Origin: Gymnothorax reevesii
Lineage: Eukaryota > Chordata > Actinopteri > Anguilliformes > Muraenidae
DNA: 64,000 bases
Reading direction: 5' to 3'
Assembly (NCBI GenBank): GCA_029721435.1
Contig: CM056573.1
Span: forward strand, 124,025,447 to 124,089,446
A model generated the notes under the pieces. That model was not told the origin of the DNA. It did not search any database and saw only the letters and a list, made by a program, of their open reading frames with translations. Made by a program: the position numbers and the translations under genes. The first letter of the stretch is position 1. Each line of letters opens with the position of its first letter. Below, in pieces: positions 1-11,348 of this stretch.

Positions 1-1527
1 TTCAAATCAAACCAGCCAGTATTTTATTAGAGTAGAATAGAGATAACATAGTAAATGTTGAAACTGAGAAATTTTACAATTTTATCCACAAAATGAGCTC
101 ATTTCAAATATGATGTCTGCTACGGGTCTCAAAAAAGTTGGGAAAGGGGCCTGTTTACCATGGTGTAGCATCCCCTCTTCTTTTTAACACAGAGTAGAGG
201 CGTCTGGGCATTGAGGAGACAAGTTTCTTGAGTTTAGCCATTGGAATTTGATCCCACTCTTGTTTCATACAAGCTTCCAGCTGCTGGAGAGTTGTGGGTC
301 TCCTTTGACGGACTGTTCGTTTAATTATGCGCCAAATGTTCCTAATCGGTGAAAGATCAGGACTGCAGCCAGGCCAGTTCAGCACACGGACTCTTTTACT
401 ACGAAGCCATGCTGTTGTAATAGCTGCAGTGTGTGGTTTTGCATTGTTCTGCTGAAATACACAAGGCCTTCACTGGAATAGATGTCGTCTGGAGGGGAGC
501 ATATGTTGCTCTTAAACCTCTATATATCTTTCAGCATTCGCTGTGCTTTTTAAAACATGTAAGTGTCCCACACCATATGCACTAATGCATCCCCATACCA
601 TCAGAGATGCTGGCTTTTGAACTAAACGCTGATAACAGGAGGGGTGGACTTTCTCCTCTTTAGCCCAGAGGACAAAACGCCCATGATTTCCAACAAGAAT
701 GTCAAATTTGGACTCGTCTGACCACAGGACACTTTCCCGCTTTGCTCCAGTCCATTTTAAATGAACCTTGGCCCACAGAACATGGCAGCGCTTTTGGATC
801 ATGCTCAATAATGGCTTCCTTTTTGCATGATAGAGTTTTAGGTGGCAACAATGAATGGGAGGGCCGACTGCGTTTACTGAGAGTGGTTTCTTGAAGTATT
901 CCTGGGCCCATTTAGTAATATCAATGACAGAATCATGCTGGTGAGTGATGCAGTGGCATCTGAGGACCCGAAGATCGCAGGCATCCAGTAAAGGTCTTCG
1001 GCCCTGTCCCTTATGCACAGAGATTTTTCCAGTTTCTCTGAATCTTTTGATGCACTGTCGATGAGACCTTCAAAGCCTTTGCAATTTGACGTTGAGAAAC
1101 ATTGTTTTAAAAGGATTTCACAATTTTTTTACGCAAGCCTTCACAGGTTGGAGAGCCAGTGGCCATCTTTACTTCTGAGAGACTCTCTAAGACATCCCTT
1201 TTATAGCCAATCATGGTACAGGCCTGATGCCAGTTAACTTAATTACTTGCTAAATGTTCTTTCAGCTGATTCTCTTATATATTAATTGCTTTTTCAGCCC
1301 TTTTTTTTTTTTTGCCTGTGTCCCAACTTTTTTGAAACCTGTTACACCCATAAAATTTGAAATAAGCTCATTTTGTGGAAAAAAATGTAAAATGTCTCAG
1401 TTTTAACATTTGAAATGTTATCTATGTTCTATTGTAAATAACTTTGGCTCATATGATCTGAAAGTCATTACATTTTGATTTTATTCACAATTTACACTTC
1501 GTCCCAACTATTTAGAAATTGTGGTTG
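1..1527 (-). mobile_element. Tc1-type DNA transposon, copy A, decayed and cut by the window edge
   Basis: A Tc1/mariner (DD34E) transposon read on the minus strand. Recognisable transposase pieces run from about 1215 down to 155: the N-terminal DNA-binding part, the first catalytic block WSDESKFDI near 700-725, and the C-terminal block around SPDLSPI near 345-375, ending RRGDATPW. The second catalytic motif, normally QQDNA, reads QQNNA at about 441-458, and the final catalytic Glu after SPI is Arg, so two of three catalytic residues are lost and the frame is also broken. The right end has the IR/DR layout: an inner repeat near 1321-1336 and an outer repeat near 1501-1517, with a TA at 1528-1529. 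The left outer repeat lies before base 1. A second copy of the family is at 29517-31532. Confidence 0.9.
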
Positions 1528-1744
1528 TACATCCAAGGTCCAGTTTTGAGGATCCCTGGCTTAAACCCACTGGGAGAGTTTCCTGGACTGAGTTCAGTCC
1601 TGGCCTGAAATGGCATTTTAAATCAGATTAACGTTAAACTGCCATCTTAGTCATGGTGGGAAATAGTCAAAAAACATAGCCTAGTACTGAATTCATTAAG
1701 CTGATTTCCTAATGGAAGATCAGTGCTACACCAGGACTACATTG

Positions 1745-2176
1745 CAGAGATGCCAAGTGTCACGCATTCGGCATAGGTCTTAAGCATTTTTTCGGCTTAT
1801 TCACCAAGCGATTATCACTCCGGACTTACCGTGCTTCTCTTTACTCAGGGATTGGAAACAATGCATGTTTCATGATCGTTTAAATTGTTTTAATGAAATA
1901 AGACCATTTGAAACGTTTTTATGCAATTCCATTGCTTTTAATCCCTCAGTAAAGATAAGCCTGAGAATTCCCGAGTCATAATCGATTTCCGTGTCATTAG
2001 TGGGGAAATCCACCGTAATGCACATGAAACTGATTAACTTGATGCACAATGACTTTAATTCTGCGAGTGAATTTCTTCAGCGCGTGTTGATTGCATAATT
2101 GCTGACTACGGCACAGAAACGTGAATGCCACTAAGGGGAGAGACTCACCCCTTAGTCGTAAGCTTTGGCATCTCTG
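1745..2176. mobile_element. Non-autonomous DNA element (MITE) with 6-bp target duplication
   Basis: The element has terminal inverted repeats beginning CAGAGATGCCAA at both ends and is flanked by ACATTG at 1739-1744 and 2177-2182, which looks like a 6-bp target-site duplication. Its interior holds a second imperfect inverted pair (about 1835-1870 against 1925-1965), so a single strand would fold back. No coding sequence is present. The superfamily is not clear from a 6-bp duplication, which excludes simple TA (Tc1), TTAA and 8-bp (hAT) insertion. Confidence 0.75.
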
Positions 2177-2239
2177 ACATTGAGGGTTAAACTGAACCTC
2201 TTGGGGTCAGGTTCAACTTCAAATTAATATTGGTCAAAG

Positions 2240-3176
2240 AAGACACATGGATTACTAGAACTATATCAATGAAGCGCATTGAGTATCGCCAACTAGACAT
2301 ACTCTTGTCCACGACAATGATCTATTGCAAAATTTAGAGGAAGTTAGTCTTTAAGGTTGTTTTCAAATGCAAAAAGTAAATGCTGTAGATATTATTTCAT
2401 TTGTACAACCCAGGCTTTCATCTGGAACCCGAAGAAGACAGTCTGTGCCATTTATCTCCCGGAGCTCATAACTTAAAGTTTTTTGGCATGAGGCACCTCT
2501 CACCAAGGAACTGGGGATTTATGTGGCATCAGTGAACCAACAGCCATTTAAAGTGTATGCAGGGGCATTTCTGAATTAAACAGAAATCCCTGATGCTCCA
2601 ACCCTGGTTAACTATGAGGTACAATTCCCTGAGTATGGGAACTTCACCGGGAGTCATAGGCTGCATAGATGGAACCCAAATTCCCATAAATGTCTATTTT
2701 CTCCAGATGCTGAGGAATACTGGAATCCCAAGAACTGGTTTTCAATAACTGTCCAAGGTGGATGTACTCCTTAGTTACGGCTTTCAAACATTGTTGCATG
2801 TTGGAAACTCAAGATTCCCATATTCTCCTTAACTCGCCTTTGGGCAGTCTGGTTGGAAGAAGAGATCATGACGGAATATAACCATTAGCAGTGGGCATCC
2901 ACTGGAGAATTTTTGTTTCCAGTATTGTTGCAACCAACAACAGTTGAGCAATTGCACTACAACCAGGCCCATGCGCATTAAGGGTCTAGTAGAGCATGTC
3001 TGATGTTAGGAAAATTTGTTTTCAAGCCAAGTGTTTTCAAGCACTTAAAACCAAGGAGATTCATCATCATCACTGGAACAGCAGTCCTTCAAAACCATCT
3101 GAGACAGCATGAATGCCCAGATCCTCCAACAGAAGATGAAAACAATCCAGATGAACCGTCATTTACAACAGACTAA
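2240..3176 (+). pseudogene. PIF/Harbinger transposase (HARBI1-like), dead
   Basis: Translating all three plus frames gives HARBI1-family blocks in the right order. There is a helix-turn-helix-like block (GTSHQGTGDLCGISEPTA) near 2485-2530. The first catalytic Asp is in GVIGCIDGTQIP at 2648-2683. Near 2935-2970 comes PTTVEQLHYNQAHA, and the C-terminal block HLKPRRFIII...NHLRQHECPDPP ends at a stop at 3174-3176. Frameshifts and stops separate the blocks, so no protein can be made. It lies 60 bp after the neighbouring MITE. The family call rests on motif order and the IGCIDGT signature. Confidence 0.8.
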
Positions 3177-3419
3177 GTAGATGGACTCGCATGCAGAGAT
3201 GCTTTTGCTTTGTGCCACTGGAAGTAGATAATTTTGTCATTGTTTACCTTTCCATTCTTCTACTTGGATAAGATACACTTTCACATACTGTATAATGAGC
3301 AAATACATTTTTTAACAAGAGTAAACTGTATATTTTGTCTAAAGTATTGCAGGAACAACCACAACGTTCAAAATGACAATAAGACTATGTTTATTTCACA
3401 AATTCACGTATTTATGTGA

Positions 3420-3690
3420 CGTTTGAGTCAGTTGTGTCTCTTGCTCCCTCATCTTCATTTTCTTTTCTACTTGTAGCTCTTCACTTTCATCTCCTGCTTC
3501 TCTTCAAGATACTTTAAGTTCATGAAATTCAACAGCCAGCCTTTCATGGATAGTGAGTCTTTTGTTCTGGTGACTAGAACTGGCAGATACTGCCACCCTA
3601 ACTCCTGAGGAACCCAATGACTTTCTCCTTAAAAAGGAACAGTTCATTTACAGCATACAGTCAAATAAATGCAGATTAACTCTTTTCCCC
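3420..3690 (-). pseudogene. Possible Harbinger accessory (Myb-like) protein, C-terminal remnant
   Basis: On the minus strand, convergent with the Harbinger transposase, there is a short coding-like stretch reading SSSHQNKRLTIHERLAVEF followed, after one stop, by a charged Glu/Lys-rich helix (ESEELQVEKKMKMREQETQL). Fish Harbinger elements often carry a second, Myb-like gene whose C-terminus is such a charged helix. I did not find a convincing Myb domain further upstream (3700-4500), so this is inference from position and composition. Confidence 0.3.
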
Positions 3691-3699
3691 ATAATGACT

Positions 3700-5940
3700 A
3701 CTTTTAACTTCAACAGTACTATTGTGGTATTTCAGTTTTGCTTCAAAAGCAGCTTTTACTCTTTTCCCCATAATGACCACATTACGCCTACATGTATATC
3801 AAAAGATCTTTTCCTTAGCCTCCACTAGGGTCATCGTTTATAGTCATTCTGGGAAAGGGGGGGGGGGGGTTGGAGAGAGAGTCAATGGGGAAAATATTTA
3901 TGTAAGTTGTTTCACATCAAATGATTCAGAAAGATCATTGAAAGAAATGAAAATAGGCAACGAAAAGGCAAAGTAAAATGTACTCATATATGGAGAATTG
4001 GTGTGGGTGAGATCCGTCATATGAAACTGGACATCATCTGCAGAGGTTCTCCAAAGGTTTCTGAGTCTCCATTATTTAAGTCAGTAACACATCCAGCTGG
4101 TCTTTATTTGCAAATCCTCCATCAGTCTTAAACCTCGCTCCTCTGGCTTCAGCAGCTGCTTATAGGTTTATTTATATATTCTTCCACAATGCCTGTATTG
4201 AATAACTACTGTAATGTGGACCCAGTGATTTCACAAAACCGTAAGGTAGTAAAAGCTGACCATGCTTACCTGAAGTTGTGGTATTGTTCTTGTAGATGTG
4301 TGTCCATTTGCACTGAATTCATTACAATGAACCCTTTATTTATTCCACAGCTGATGTATGTTGCATAACTTCTGTGGTGGGATATCTTAAAAACCTCAGG
4401 CTTTACAAGCATTTTCTCATGCTATGATAAGTTTATCGATTGCAGTCTCTTTTCTACTGCCATCGTTTTTGTTGGATTTGCTTCTCATCTTCCAAACAAT
4501 CTTAGGCTTTTTGGGCTAATTTCCTCTTATGAAGGCAACCTAGGTCCAGCTAATTCAGACCATCACAACTAGGTTTTACATTAAACTTGTTTAATTTAGT
4601 TCAGGACTCCATTGTCCAGGAGTAAGTAATCAGTACTTAATCTGTATTTCAGAAAGCTATTTTCTAAAGCCATGATTAACTATTCCAGATTAATGCCTAC
4701 TCTTGGCTTATTTTAAACCTTGACGGGGAAACCGTCAGACTGCGATTTGATCTTACAGTAAAGCAGGCATCTCCAAATCTGACCCTTGGATCCAAATCAA
4801 ACCCTGGTTTTCCTTCTTATCAAGTAAAGAACTAATTAAGTGAACAATGTGGGGGGTGGAACAGCAAAAACCAGGGGTCCTCAGATCACTAATGTAGAGA
4901 ACTTGAGGGAAAAAACATTCAGTTTAATAGTATTTTTGATCTTCCTCCGTCACAATGATACTTTGACCCCTTTTTGGAGATCAAGTCAAAAAATGGCAGT
5001 AATGAAGTAAATGACAGACCAACTGATCGGTCTTAAACGGTGACAAATCGAACGTAAACGCACTGCTCGGAGGTTAGTGACCGTTCATGCAGGCCTGATT
5101 TAGCCGTTAGTACCAGCTCCAGTGTTTTTGAGCTTCTGTACCCCCGTCATCCTGCATATTTTCTCTCCAGCAGATTCGCAAACAGTAAAGAATCCGCACT
5201 CAACCAGCAAAGGCTGCCGTCTGAATTCCCATTATAACTGTCAAGGCAGTGAAGACAGGACTGAGAAAAAATATATATACGCATTTTGTTGATACAGGCC
5301 ATTATAATTTCTTAATGATTATGCAAAATAACCAGGAGTGCCTGTGACAGTCATGCTGTGGCACATCACATGTCAAGGATGTCAATCAGCTGAGCCATCT
5401 AGTCTGCAATTTGAATGCAACAGGAATTTCAGATAATGATGCCCCACAGATTCTTCCCAATAAATTTTTATTTTCATCCACAATACTTTTATTTTAATTT
5501 CAAATGGGTTTGAAATACAGTACATGGCTGTATCAATGACAGAGACTTTCGTTCACCATTTCTACCACAAACAAGTGTAAATTTGGTTGGTTTCATTCAC
5601 ATTGAAGTCATTGAGGTCTGGTGTTCACGTCAGTTATATTCTATATTCCCACCAGTCAGACTGGATAAGATTTATGATGTGTATGACAGCACTGGTTCAT
5701 TCCTCTATTAGACCACAAAAAAATGAATCAAATATGCTGGTAACTCCAACCAGTGATTACTAGATTTATCCAATTGAGATACCACTGACATAGTAACTAA
5801 ACCAGGCGGAGCATGAGTCGTCATGGAAACCTGAAACTGAACTAATGCTTCTATTGCACATTTTATTCTCACATTGAGTGTCTCATATTCATGTTATGGG
5901 CAAAATAAATAATGTACTGAAAATTTCACGTGATAAAGGG
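3700..5940. other. Noncoding stretch, no gene seen
   Basis: There is no splice-bounded coding sequence here. A G run occupies 3857-3869. Around 4765-4910 and again at 6280-6500 there are blocks resembling dispersed fish repeats (motifs such as caggggtcctcagatcac and ccagccaatcaggagcact), but I cannot define their ends. Part of 3700-4650 may be the remainder of the Harbinger element. Confidence 0.4.
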
Positions 5941-8900
5941 TCATATTTATTGCATGTTGAACAAGAAACTCATAGGTAATAAATACAAATTTGTACAACT
6001 CCCAGACTGGGACAAAAAAATATATATTTATATTTGTCAAACAAATGCCTTCTCATTAACAAGGTGACAAGAAAAAACTACTTTGTAATCTTAGAAATGT
6101 GAAACCACTAATGAAAAGGCATAATTCAATTCAATTCTGCTGTCACATCAATACCATACTGGGGTGCGGGGGGTGCTATATGTAAGGGGAGGGCGCTGGC
6201 TCTCAGGTGGGCACAGCCAGGTTTGGGATAGTCCCATTTCCCTCTCAGTAGATTTTTTGGAATAGAGCTCATCAAATGCTGGTCCTCTAGTTCCAAAAAC
6301 GGCTATATTTCCACATTTCCTTTAGCTGGGAATCAGGTGCTTGGACACTCCAGCCAATCAGGAGCACTGCCTGTTCGGTTAAATTACCCAGCAGAAAGGA
6401 ACATGTGGGATGGATTTAGATTTGAGAACTGGATTTGATGAATTCGGTTTGGAACAGAAGTTCTGAATCCAGGTTCTGGAGAGCCAGAGGGACGTACCGG
6501 ATTGACATGACCATTTAGAGATAAAATCAAAAGCAGCCACAGTTAATGAGCTGCAGCAGGTTTACTCAATCTGAATCGAGCGGTAGTGCTAAAGTAAAAA
6601 TGATATACCTGTAGATTTCCATGGTTCTCCAGATTCTGGACCACTGCTTTTGAACCAGGGGCTTTCAAGGCAAACTAGACCATGGTTCTCAACTAGGGTG
6701 CAGACAGAGGGCAAATCCTCTTTTGTCATACATGCTCTCAGAACATGCTCTCACCAAGTCAACAGTGCAAAAAAAAAAATAAAAAAAACCTAAACTATAA
6801 CAGAATTTTGGTGACAAAGAAAAAACTTTTGGTAAAAAAAAAAATCCAGGACTGTTGGTCACAAATAACACAGACAAAAAAAGGATAAAAAAATGTAACA
6901 TTCAAAACAAAAATAACAAAATAAGGCCTCTAACTGTGCTGATGAAACAGCAGTATGTACAGGGACAGGTAGAACTCCCTAAGAAACAGTTACACAAGTA
7001 TTTACACCCTTTAATTACACATTACATTCCTTTGCCATCTCCATCCAGACCGTTCCCAAACGGACTCCCATAAACGCTCGAGTAACAGGCAGCAGTAAGT
7101 GCTCCGCTTTCACGCAGCCATTCTGAAATGCTTTCAGTGTGGAACTGGCAGAGGTTCCGGATCCAGGAGTCGGGACAATGAAAATCCTGCCACGCCTTCC
7201 TTCCAGCCATAAAAACAGTGCTCCTGTCTCCTGGTAGAGGAATAATGCTAATCAGTAAATCCAGGGGACTAGAACAAAATCAAGGGAAGGATTTTTTTTC
7301 CCAACTTTCTGGAACTTCGATTCTACTACACAGCTGTGGATTAGAACTTGTCTGCACAAAAGCATCACTGTTTAGGGGGCCATTGGTGGCCAAGTCCAAT
7401 GTGACTCCATTCACATTTCCAGCAGCTCTGAAATGATTTTTAAAAGAATTCTGAACTGGAGCACCTCCAGTAAAAAAAAAAAAAAAAAAAAAAAAGAAAT
7501 CATAAGAACACCACCTGACATTCCCAGAGAAGATACAGGCTACAACTCAAAAAAAGCTCCTCTACAGCAAGGCAGCCCAACCCTCTTCCTGGAGAGAAAA
7601 CCAACAGTTGGAAGTTGGAGTGAAAACCAACGGGACAGTAGACCTCCTGTGAGAAGGATGGGGAGCCCCGATGAACAGTAATGACCTACAGCTTAAGCTG
7701 GAATTCGGCTGGAGATTGGAGAAGGAGGGGAAAAGAACGGTTGGGTCCACTGATATGAAATACTAGGCAATGAGCCAAGTGCACCGCATCTGATCTCTAC
7801 CTGACCACAGGAGAAAAGATGCATTGTTGTTCTCATACAAAGTGTACTCTGTGAGATCCCTGTAATACAGCCCTATCCCATTCACAGATGCAGTGGAGCG
7901 CAGCGGCAGGCCTTACAGGCCTTAGCAAAGCATTGAGAGGAAAAACAAAATTAAGTCATTTTTGAGCCGCCCTCTGCAACCACCTACTTTTTTATTTTAT
8001 TTTTTTAAGATTTCTGACTATATAAGAAAAACTGTCTTGATCCTGTTTAAAGTAGGATAAGACGATCAGCTGTCCGTGCGGACCAGGATCAGCTATCGCC
8101 TAAAGTAGCGCCCGACCACTAGAAATGCATCCTCCGACTCTCCACTCGTCCCCTTCCCTCCCATCGCTCAGAGCAGAGGACGACTGGTGAAGATAAGGAT
8201 GAGTTTTGGGGAGCACAGTGCATTTCCTCTCAAGAAAACCGACAAGAGCATTAAAAAGCGCGGAGAGGATAAATCCCGATTATCAACGGATGACGAATGC
8301 TACTCGTCAACGATAACTGACGTATGAACGTTACTTTCCGTCCTCAATCAATAAAAGTTTTAGTACAACACTAATATTCTTATTTAACCATCATGGCATC
8401 CATATACATGAATAACATGGCAGCAAGTCCTCGGAGTTTAAATACACAACTGATGCATCAGTGTATCACTGTTCATCCCAATGTGATTCTATCGCACTAC
8501 TAAAGGCGTTCATGGAAAAAACAAAAAGAACTGCATTACATTATGAGAGCTTTGCTTTGTTTTTGTCTGAGGTCACCCTCAGGAATGCTTAACAGTCATT
8601 GGAAGCCCCCCAAAAGGTGCCTGGGGTGTGAAAACTGTGCTTCAGGGGGAATGTACAAATTCAAAATAAAAAATTAAGAGGTCAGACCACATCCACAAGT
8701 GGGTGCGACGCACTTCTCTAGCCACTATTATACTGGGTTATGAAGCACTAATACCAACTTCATAGGGAGCGCTTCTGCCTGAAAGAAGTTCAACAAATAG
8801 GGCAATAACACCAGAGGAACTCAGAGAAGAGCAGTCCCACTTCAGCACGAAGAAAACAACGTGGAGGTGGGGGGGGGGGGCGGTTCGGTGGAATGACAGT

Positions 8901-8945
8901 GAAAAAGAGTCTTTTTGTTGGGGGAGGGGGGTATGTGGTCAGTCT
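5941..8945 (-). other. sdc1: sdc1 3' UTR and 3' flank
   Basis: This stretch directly follows the syndecan stop codon on the minus strand and holds no other gene. The 3' UTR must start here; where it ends is not decided by sequence alone. Two poly(A)-signal positions are plausible: overlapping hexamers at 7991-8001, giving a UTR of about 950 nt, and a single hexamer at 5946-5951, giving about 3 kb. Within the stretch are an A run near 7472-7494, a dispersed fish repeat at about 7565-7680 related to the 89-bp unit at 46.6 kb but in opposite orientation, and a G run at 8869-8880. Confidence 0.5.
7991..8001 (-). terminator. Candidate sdc1 poly(A) signal (two overlapping AATAAA)
   Basis: Read on the minus strand these bases give two overlapping AATAAA hexamers about 950 nt after the syndecan stop codon, followed within 50 nt by a T/GT-rich stretch. 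This is the nearest good poly(A) signal downstream of the stop. It could equally be chance in an AT-rich segment. Confidence 0.35.
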
Positions 8946-9109
8946 TTACGCCAAAAACTCTTCCTCTCGTCTGGCTTTCTGGTAGCCGTTGGGGTGTTTG
9001 TGGTCGTCCAGTGAGTAACTGCCCTCATCCTTCTTCTTCATCCTGTAGATCATGAGAGAGACCAGCAGAACGGCAAAGACCAGGCCCACCAAACCTCCTG
9101 CGATCACTC
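8946..9109 (-). CDS. sdc1: sdc1 exon 5: transmembrane helix and cytoplasmic tail
   Basis: This exon encodes the transmembrane segment starting VIAGGLVGLVFAVLLVSLMI, which contains a GxxxG-type packing motif (GGLVG), then the cytoplasmic tail. C1 is RMKKKDEGSY, the region that binds ERM/cytoskeletal adaptors. The variable region is SLDDHKHPNGYQKARR and keeps the Leu and Tyr usual in bilaterian syndecans. C2 is EEEFLA followed by TAA (8946-8948). Nearly all syndecans end EFYA, so the penultimate Tyr is replaced by Leu (codon TTG). Phe at position -2 and the terminal Ala needed for class II PDZ binding (syntenin, CASK, synectin) remain. The acceptor AG is at 9110-9111, and phase 1 matches exon 4. 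Confidence 0.96.
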
Positions 9110-9149
9110 CTGAAGGAGGGAAGAGCCAGGAGGGACAGGTTAGTTTTCT

Positions 9150-9270
9150 TCATCAGCATCCTCATCATCACCAGCACCAATCTCAATCATCGTCAATCAT
9201 CTTCATCAACAAATCAACAACATTTTCATCATTATCATCACTAGCACAGTCATCATCTCCATCATCATAA
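9150..9270. repeat. Degenerate CAT/TCA trinucleotide tract in sdc1 intron 4
   Basis: This is a run of imperfect CAT/TCA/CAC triplets; a similar tract lies at about 9715-9795 in the same intron. Both translate into His/Ser/Ile-rich or Met/Val-rich low-complexity peptides, which explains the open frames here. No other feature was seen in the 1.04-kb intron (9110-10152). Confidence 0.7.
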
Positions 9271-10152
9271 GTATTATAACTAGAGGCACTCCTAGAGCAC
9301 AAACCTCCACCAAGGCAGCAAGGTTGAAATCTTGAGTGAACATGTCTCATAAGAAATTTAAGGCATCTGCATCATAGGATTTCAAGATGGTTGCTGTTGT
9401 GGCCATATTGTTTTATGCAGTGTGTTCCAAACTGATTGGTTTTGCATCAGGGATGGAACCCATCAACCCACAAAACACGAGTGAGCAAAGTTTAGCCATC
9501 GCATGTCATAGCTGCTGTGGCGGCCATATTGTTTGACTGATTATGGTCAAAATCAAAAGGGTCCATCTATGATGTAATAGCAACTAACCCAAAAAAATTC
9601 AGAAATATCCGTTCATTCCCTTTTGAGTCATCTTCTACACAGGCAGACAGACAGACAAACCAACGCTGGTGAAAAAAAGAATCTCCCTGGCAGAGGTAAT
9701 CATTACCATATCCATTTTCCACGACATCAACATCACCATCACCATCATTACAGTCACCATCACAGTAGTCTCCACCACCGTCATCATCACTGCCAGTGAG
9801 AAGACCATCTTGCTTTCCTGATTTAAATGCCCTCTGCCCATCATGGAGGTTTTCCTGAGTGTTTTCACTGCTAGGCTAGCTTATCAGAGTGGTTGTAATC
9901 CTTGGAAAGATTTCTAAACATCAACTTAGAAATAAATTTTCAATTCATTAATGCTGTACCTCCATATCAAATCCATCTACCTTGAATGTGACTGTGACAC
10001 TGGAGTTGTATTGAGAGGCCTTGTGCTATAACCAATAAACACACTCCAGCCCATACAGCTACCTTATATGGAGAGAGAATTCTATGGAAGAGCAAGAAAC
10101 TATCATGTGACGAATTTTGTGCATCCAAGGACCAGATGGGGGTGAGACGTAC

Positions 10153-10237
10153 CTCCCAGCACCTCCTTCCTCTCCAGCAGGCTTCCATTCTCTGCAACGG
10201 CTTGTTGGGAGTCCCCCAGGTCAAAGTCTTCGTCCGA
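10153..10237 (-). CDS. sdc1: sdc1 exon 4: membrane-proximal ectodomain
   Basis: This 85-bp exon encodes SDEDFDLGDSQQAVAENG followed by SLLERKEVLGG up to the membrane. LLERKEVLGG aligns with LLDRKEVLGG of human syndecan-1, at the site just outside the membrane where syndecan ectodomains are shed by metalloproteases. The donor is GTACGT at 10152-10147 and the acceptor AG is at 10238-10239. Entering in phase 0 and leaving in phase 1 keeps the frame with both neighbours. Confidence 0.95.
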
Positions 10238-10542
10238 CTAAAGACAAAAAAAATCGGCTTTATTTCACAATTGCTTGCGAATATTTAGTACCTCCACGCA
10301 GCGCCCGGACCCACTTTTAACCTCCGCAGAAAGGCTGGGAGGAAAGTCAGGACTGCTCTGCCTTTTAAAGGCCCATGTTGTCCAATTAATTTGAAAATAC
10401 AAACAAGAAACTCATTCAACGCAATCATTATTCATGAGGAGAGGAACAGTACACCTGGAATTTTATTCAATAATGAGTAACATGCGTCAGTACCACCAAA
10501 AAAGAAAGGAGGAAAGAAAGGGGGTAGGAATACAATTCTTAC

Positions 10543-11348
10543 AGGTTTTGCTCCATAGTTGACATTGAATCTCGACCGGACGACTTCCTCCACTGGGATT
10601 TGGGGGTTGGCAGATTTGTTGGACTCTGCAGCCTGTGGCCCATCAGTGGACACGGGAATCGGATCGTCGCCGGACGGCATTTCGTCTGTAGTGGCATCGA
10701 TGAGATCTGTCCCGAGGGTGGAGCCAGAGAGGAGGTCCGCGTCATCGGTGGGAGCAGGACCTCCTTCTTCCACTCCCTCTTCCTCTTGCTCAGTCATAAC
10801 GGAGGTCCTGGTTGCGGCCTCAATGGCGGTGTCAACGACGACTGGGGGTGCAGCAGTCGTGGAGGAACTAGTGAGGAGAGAGGGTGTGGTCATTGTGCCG
10901 CCCGACTCTGTCACCTCGGGGGTGGAGGTACCCATCACAAAAGAGGGCGTGGCCTCTGCCTCCTCCGTGTTGACAGCTGTAGTGGTCTCCCGCAGAGTGT
11001 CCACAGGCAGCAACCGGGGAGCCTTGGTCGTGGAGAACTCAACAGGGGCGGCAGTGCTGGTGGTAGTTCCTGGCAAAGCCACTGTCGTGGAGCCTGCTTC
11101 GCCACCAACAGCCACCGCAGGGGACACAGTGGTGGTTGTGGCTGCCATTTTGGTTGTAGCAGCTGCGTCGATGGGGCCAACGGTAATGGCTGCCCCAGTA
11201 GACCGTGCCTCAGTGGTTTCGGTGGTTGTCGTCTCCCCAGCGGAGCCTACTGGAAGGCCTTCCTGCACTGTCGTCGAGGAAACAGGCGAGGTCAGACTGA
11301 TATCCGGAGCCACGGTTGTATTCATGACCACATCCGGCACATTCGATC
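10543..11348 (-). CDS. sdc1: sdc1 exon 3: long Thr/Ser/Ala-rich mucin-like stalk
   Basis: This 806-bp exon encodes about 269 residues rich in Thr, Ser, Ala, Val and Pro (for example TTTTETTEARSTG and ATTKMAATTTTVSPA), a likely densely O-glycosylated stalk. An Asn-linked site is present near the start (MNTT). Towards the membrane end the chain turns acidic and has Ser-Gly motifs in acidic context (DADLLSGSTLG and DEMPSGDDP), good candidates for chondroitin sulfate attachment, as in the membrane-proximal cluster of syndecan-1. The acceptor is CTTGCAG at 11355-11349 and the donor GTAAG starts at 10542. Long open frames on the opposite strand (10559-11542) are shadows of this low-complexity exon. 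Stalk length differs widely between family members, so it says little about paralogy. Confidence 0.95.
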
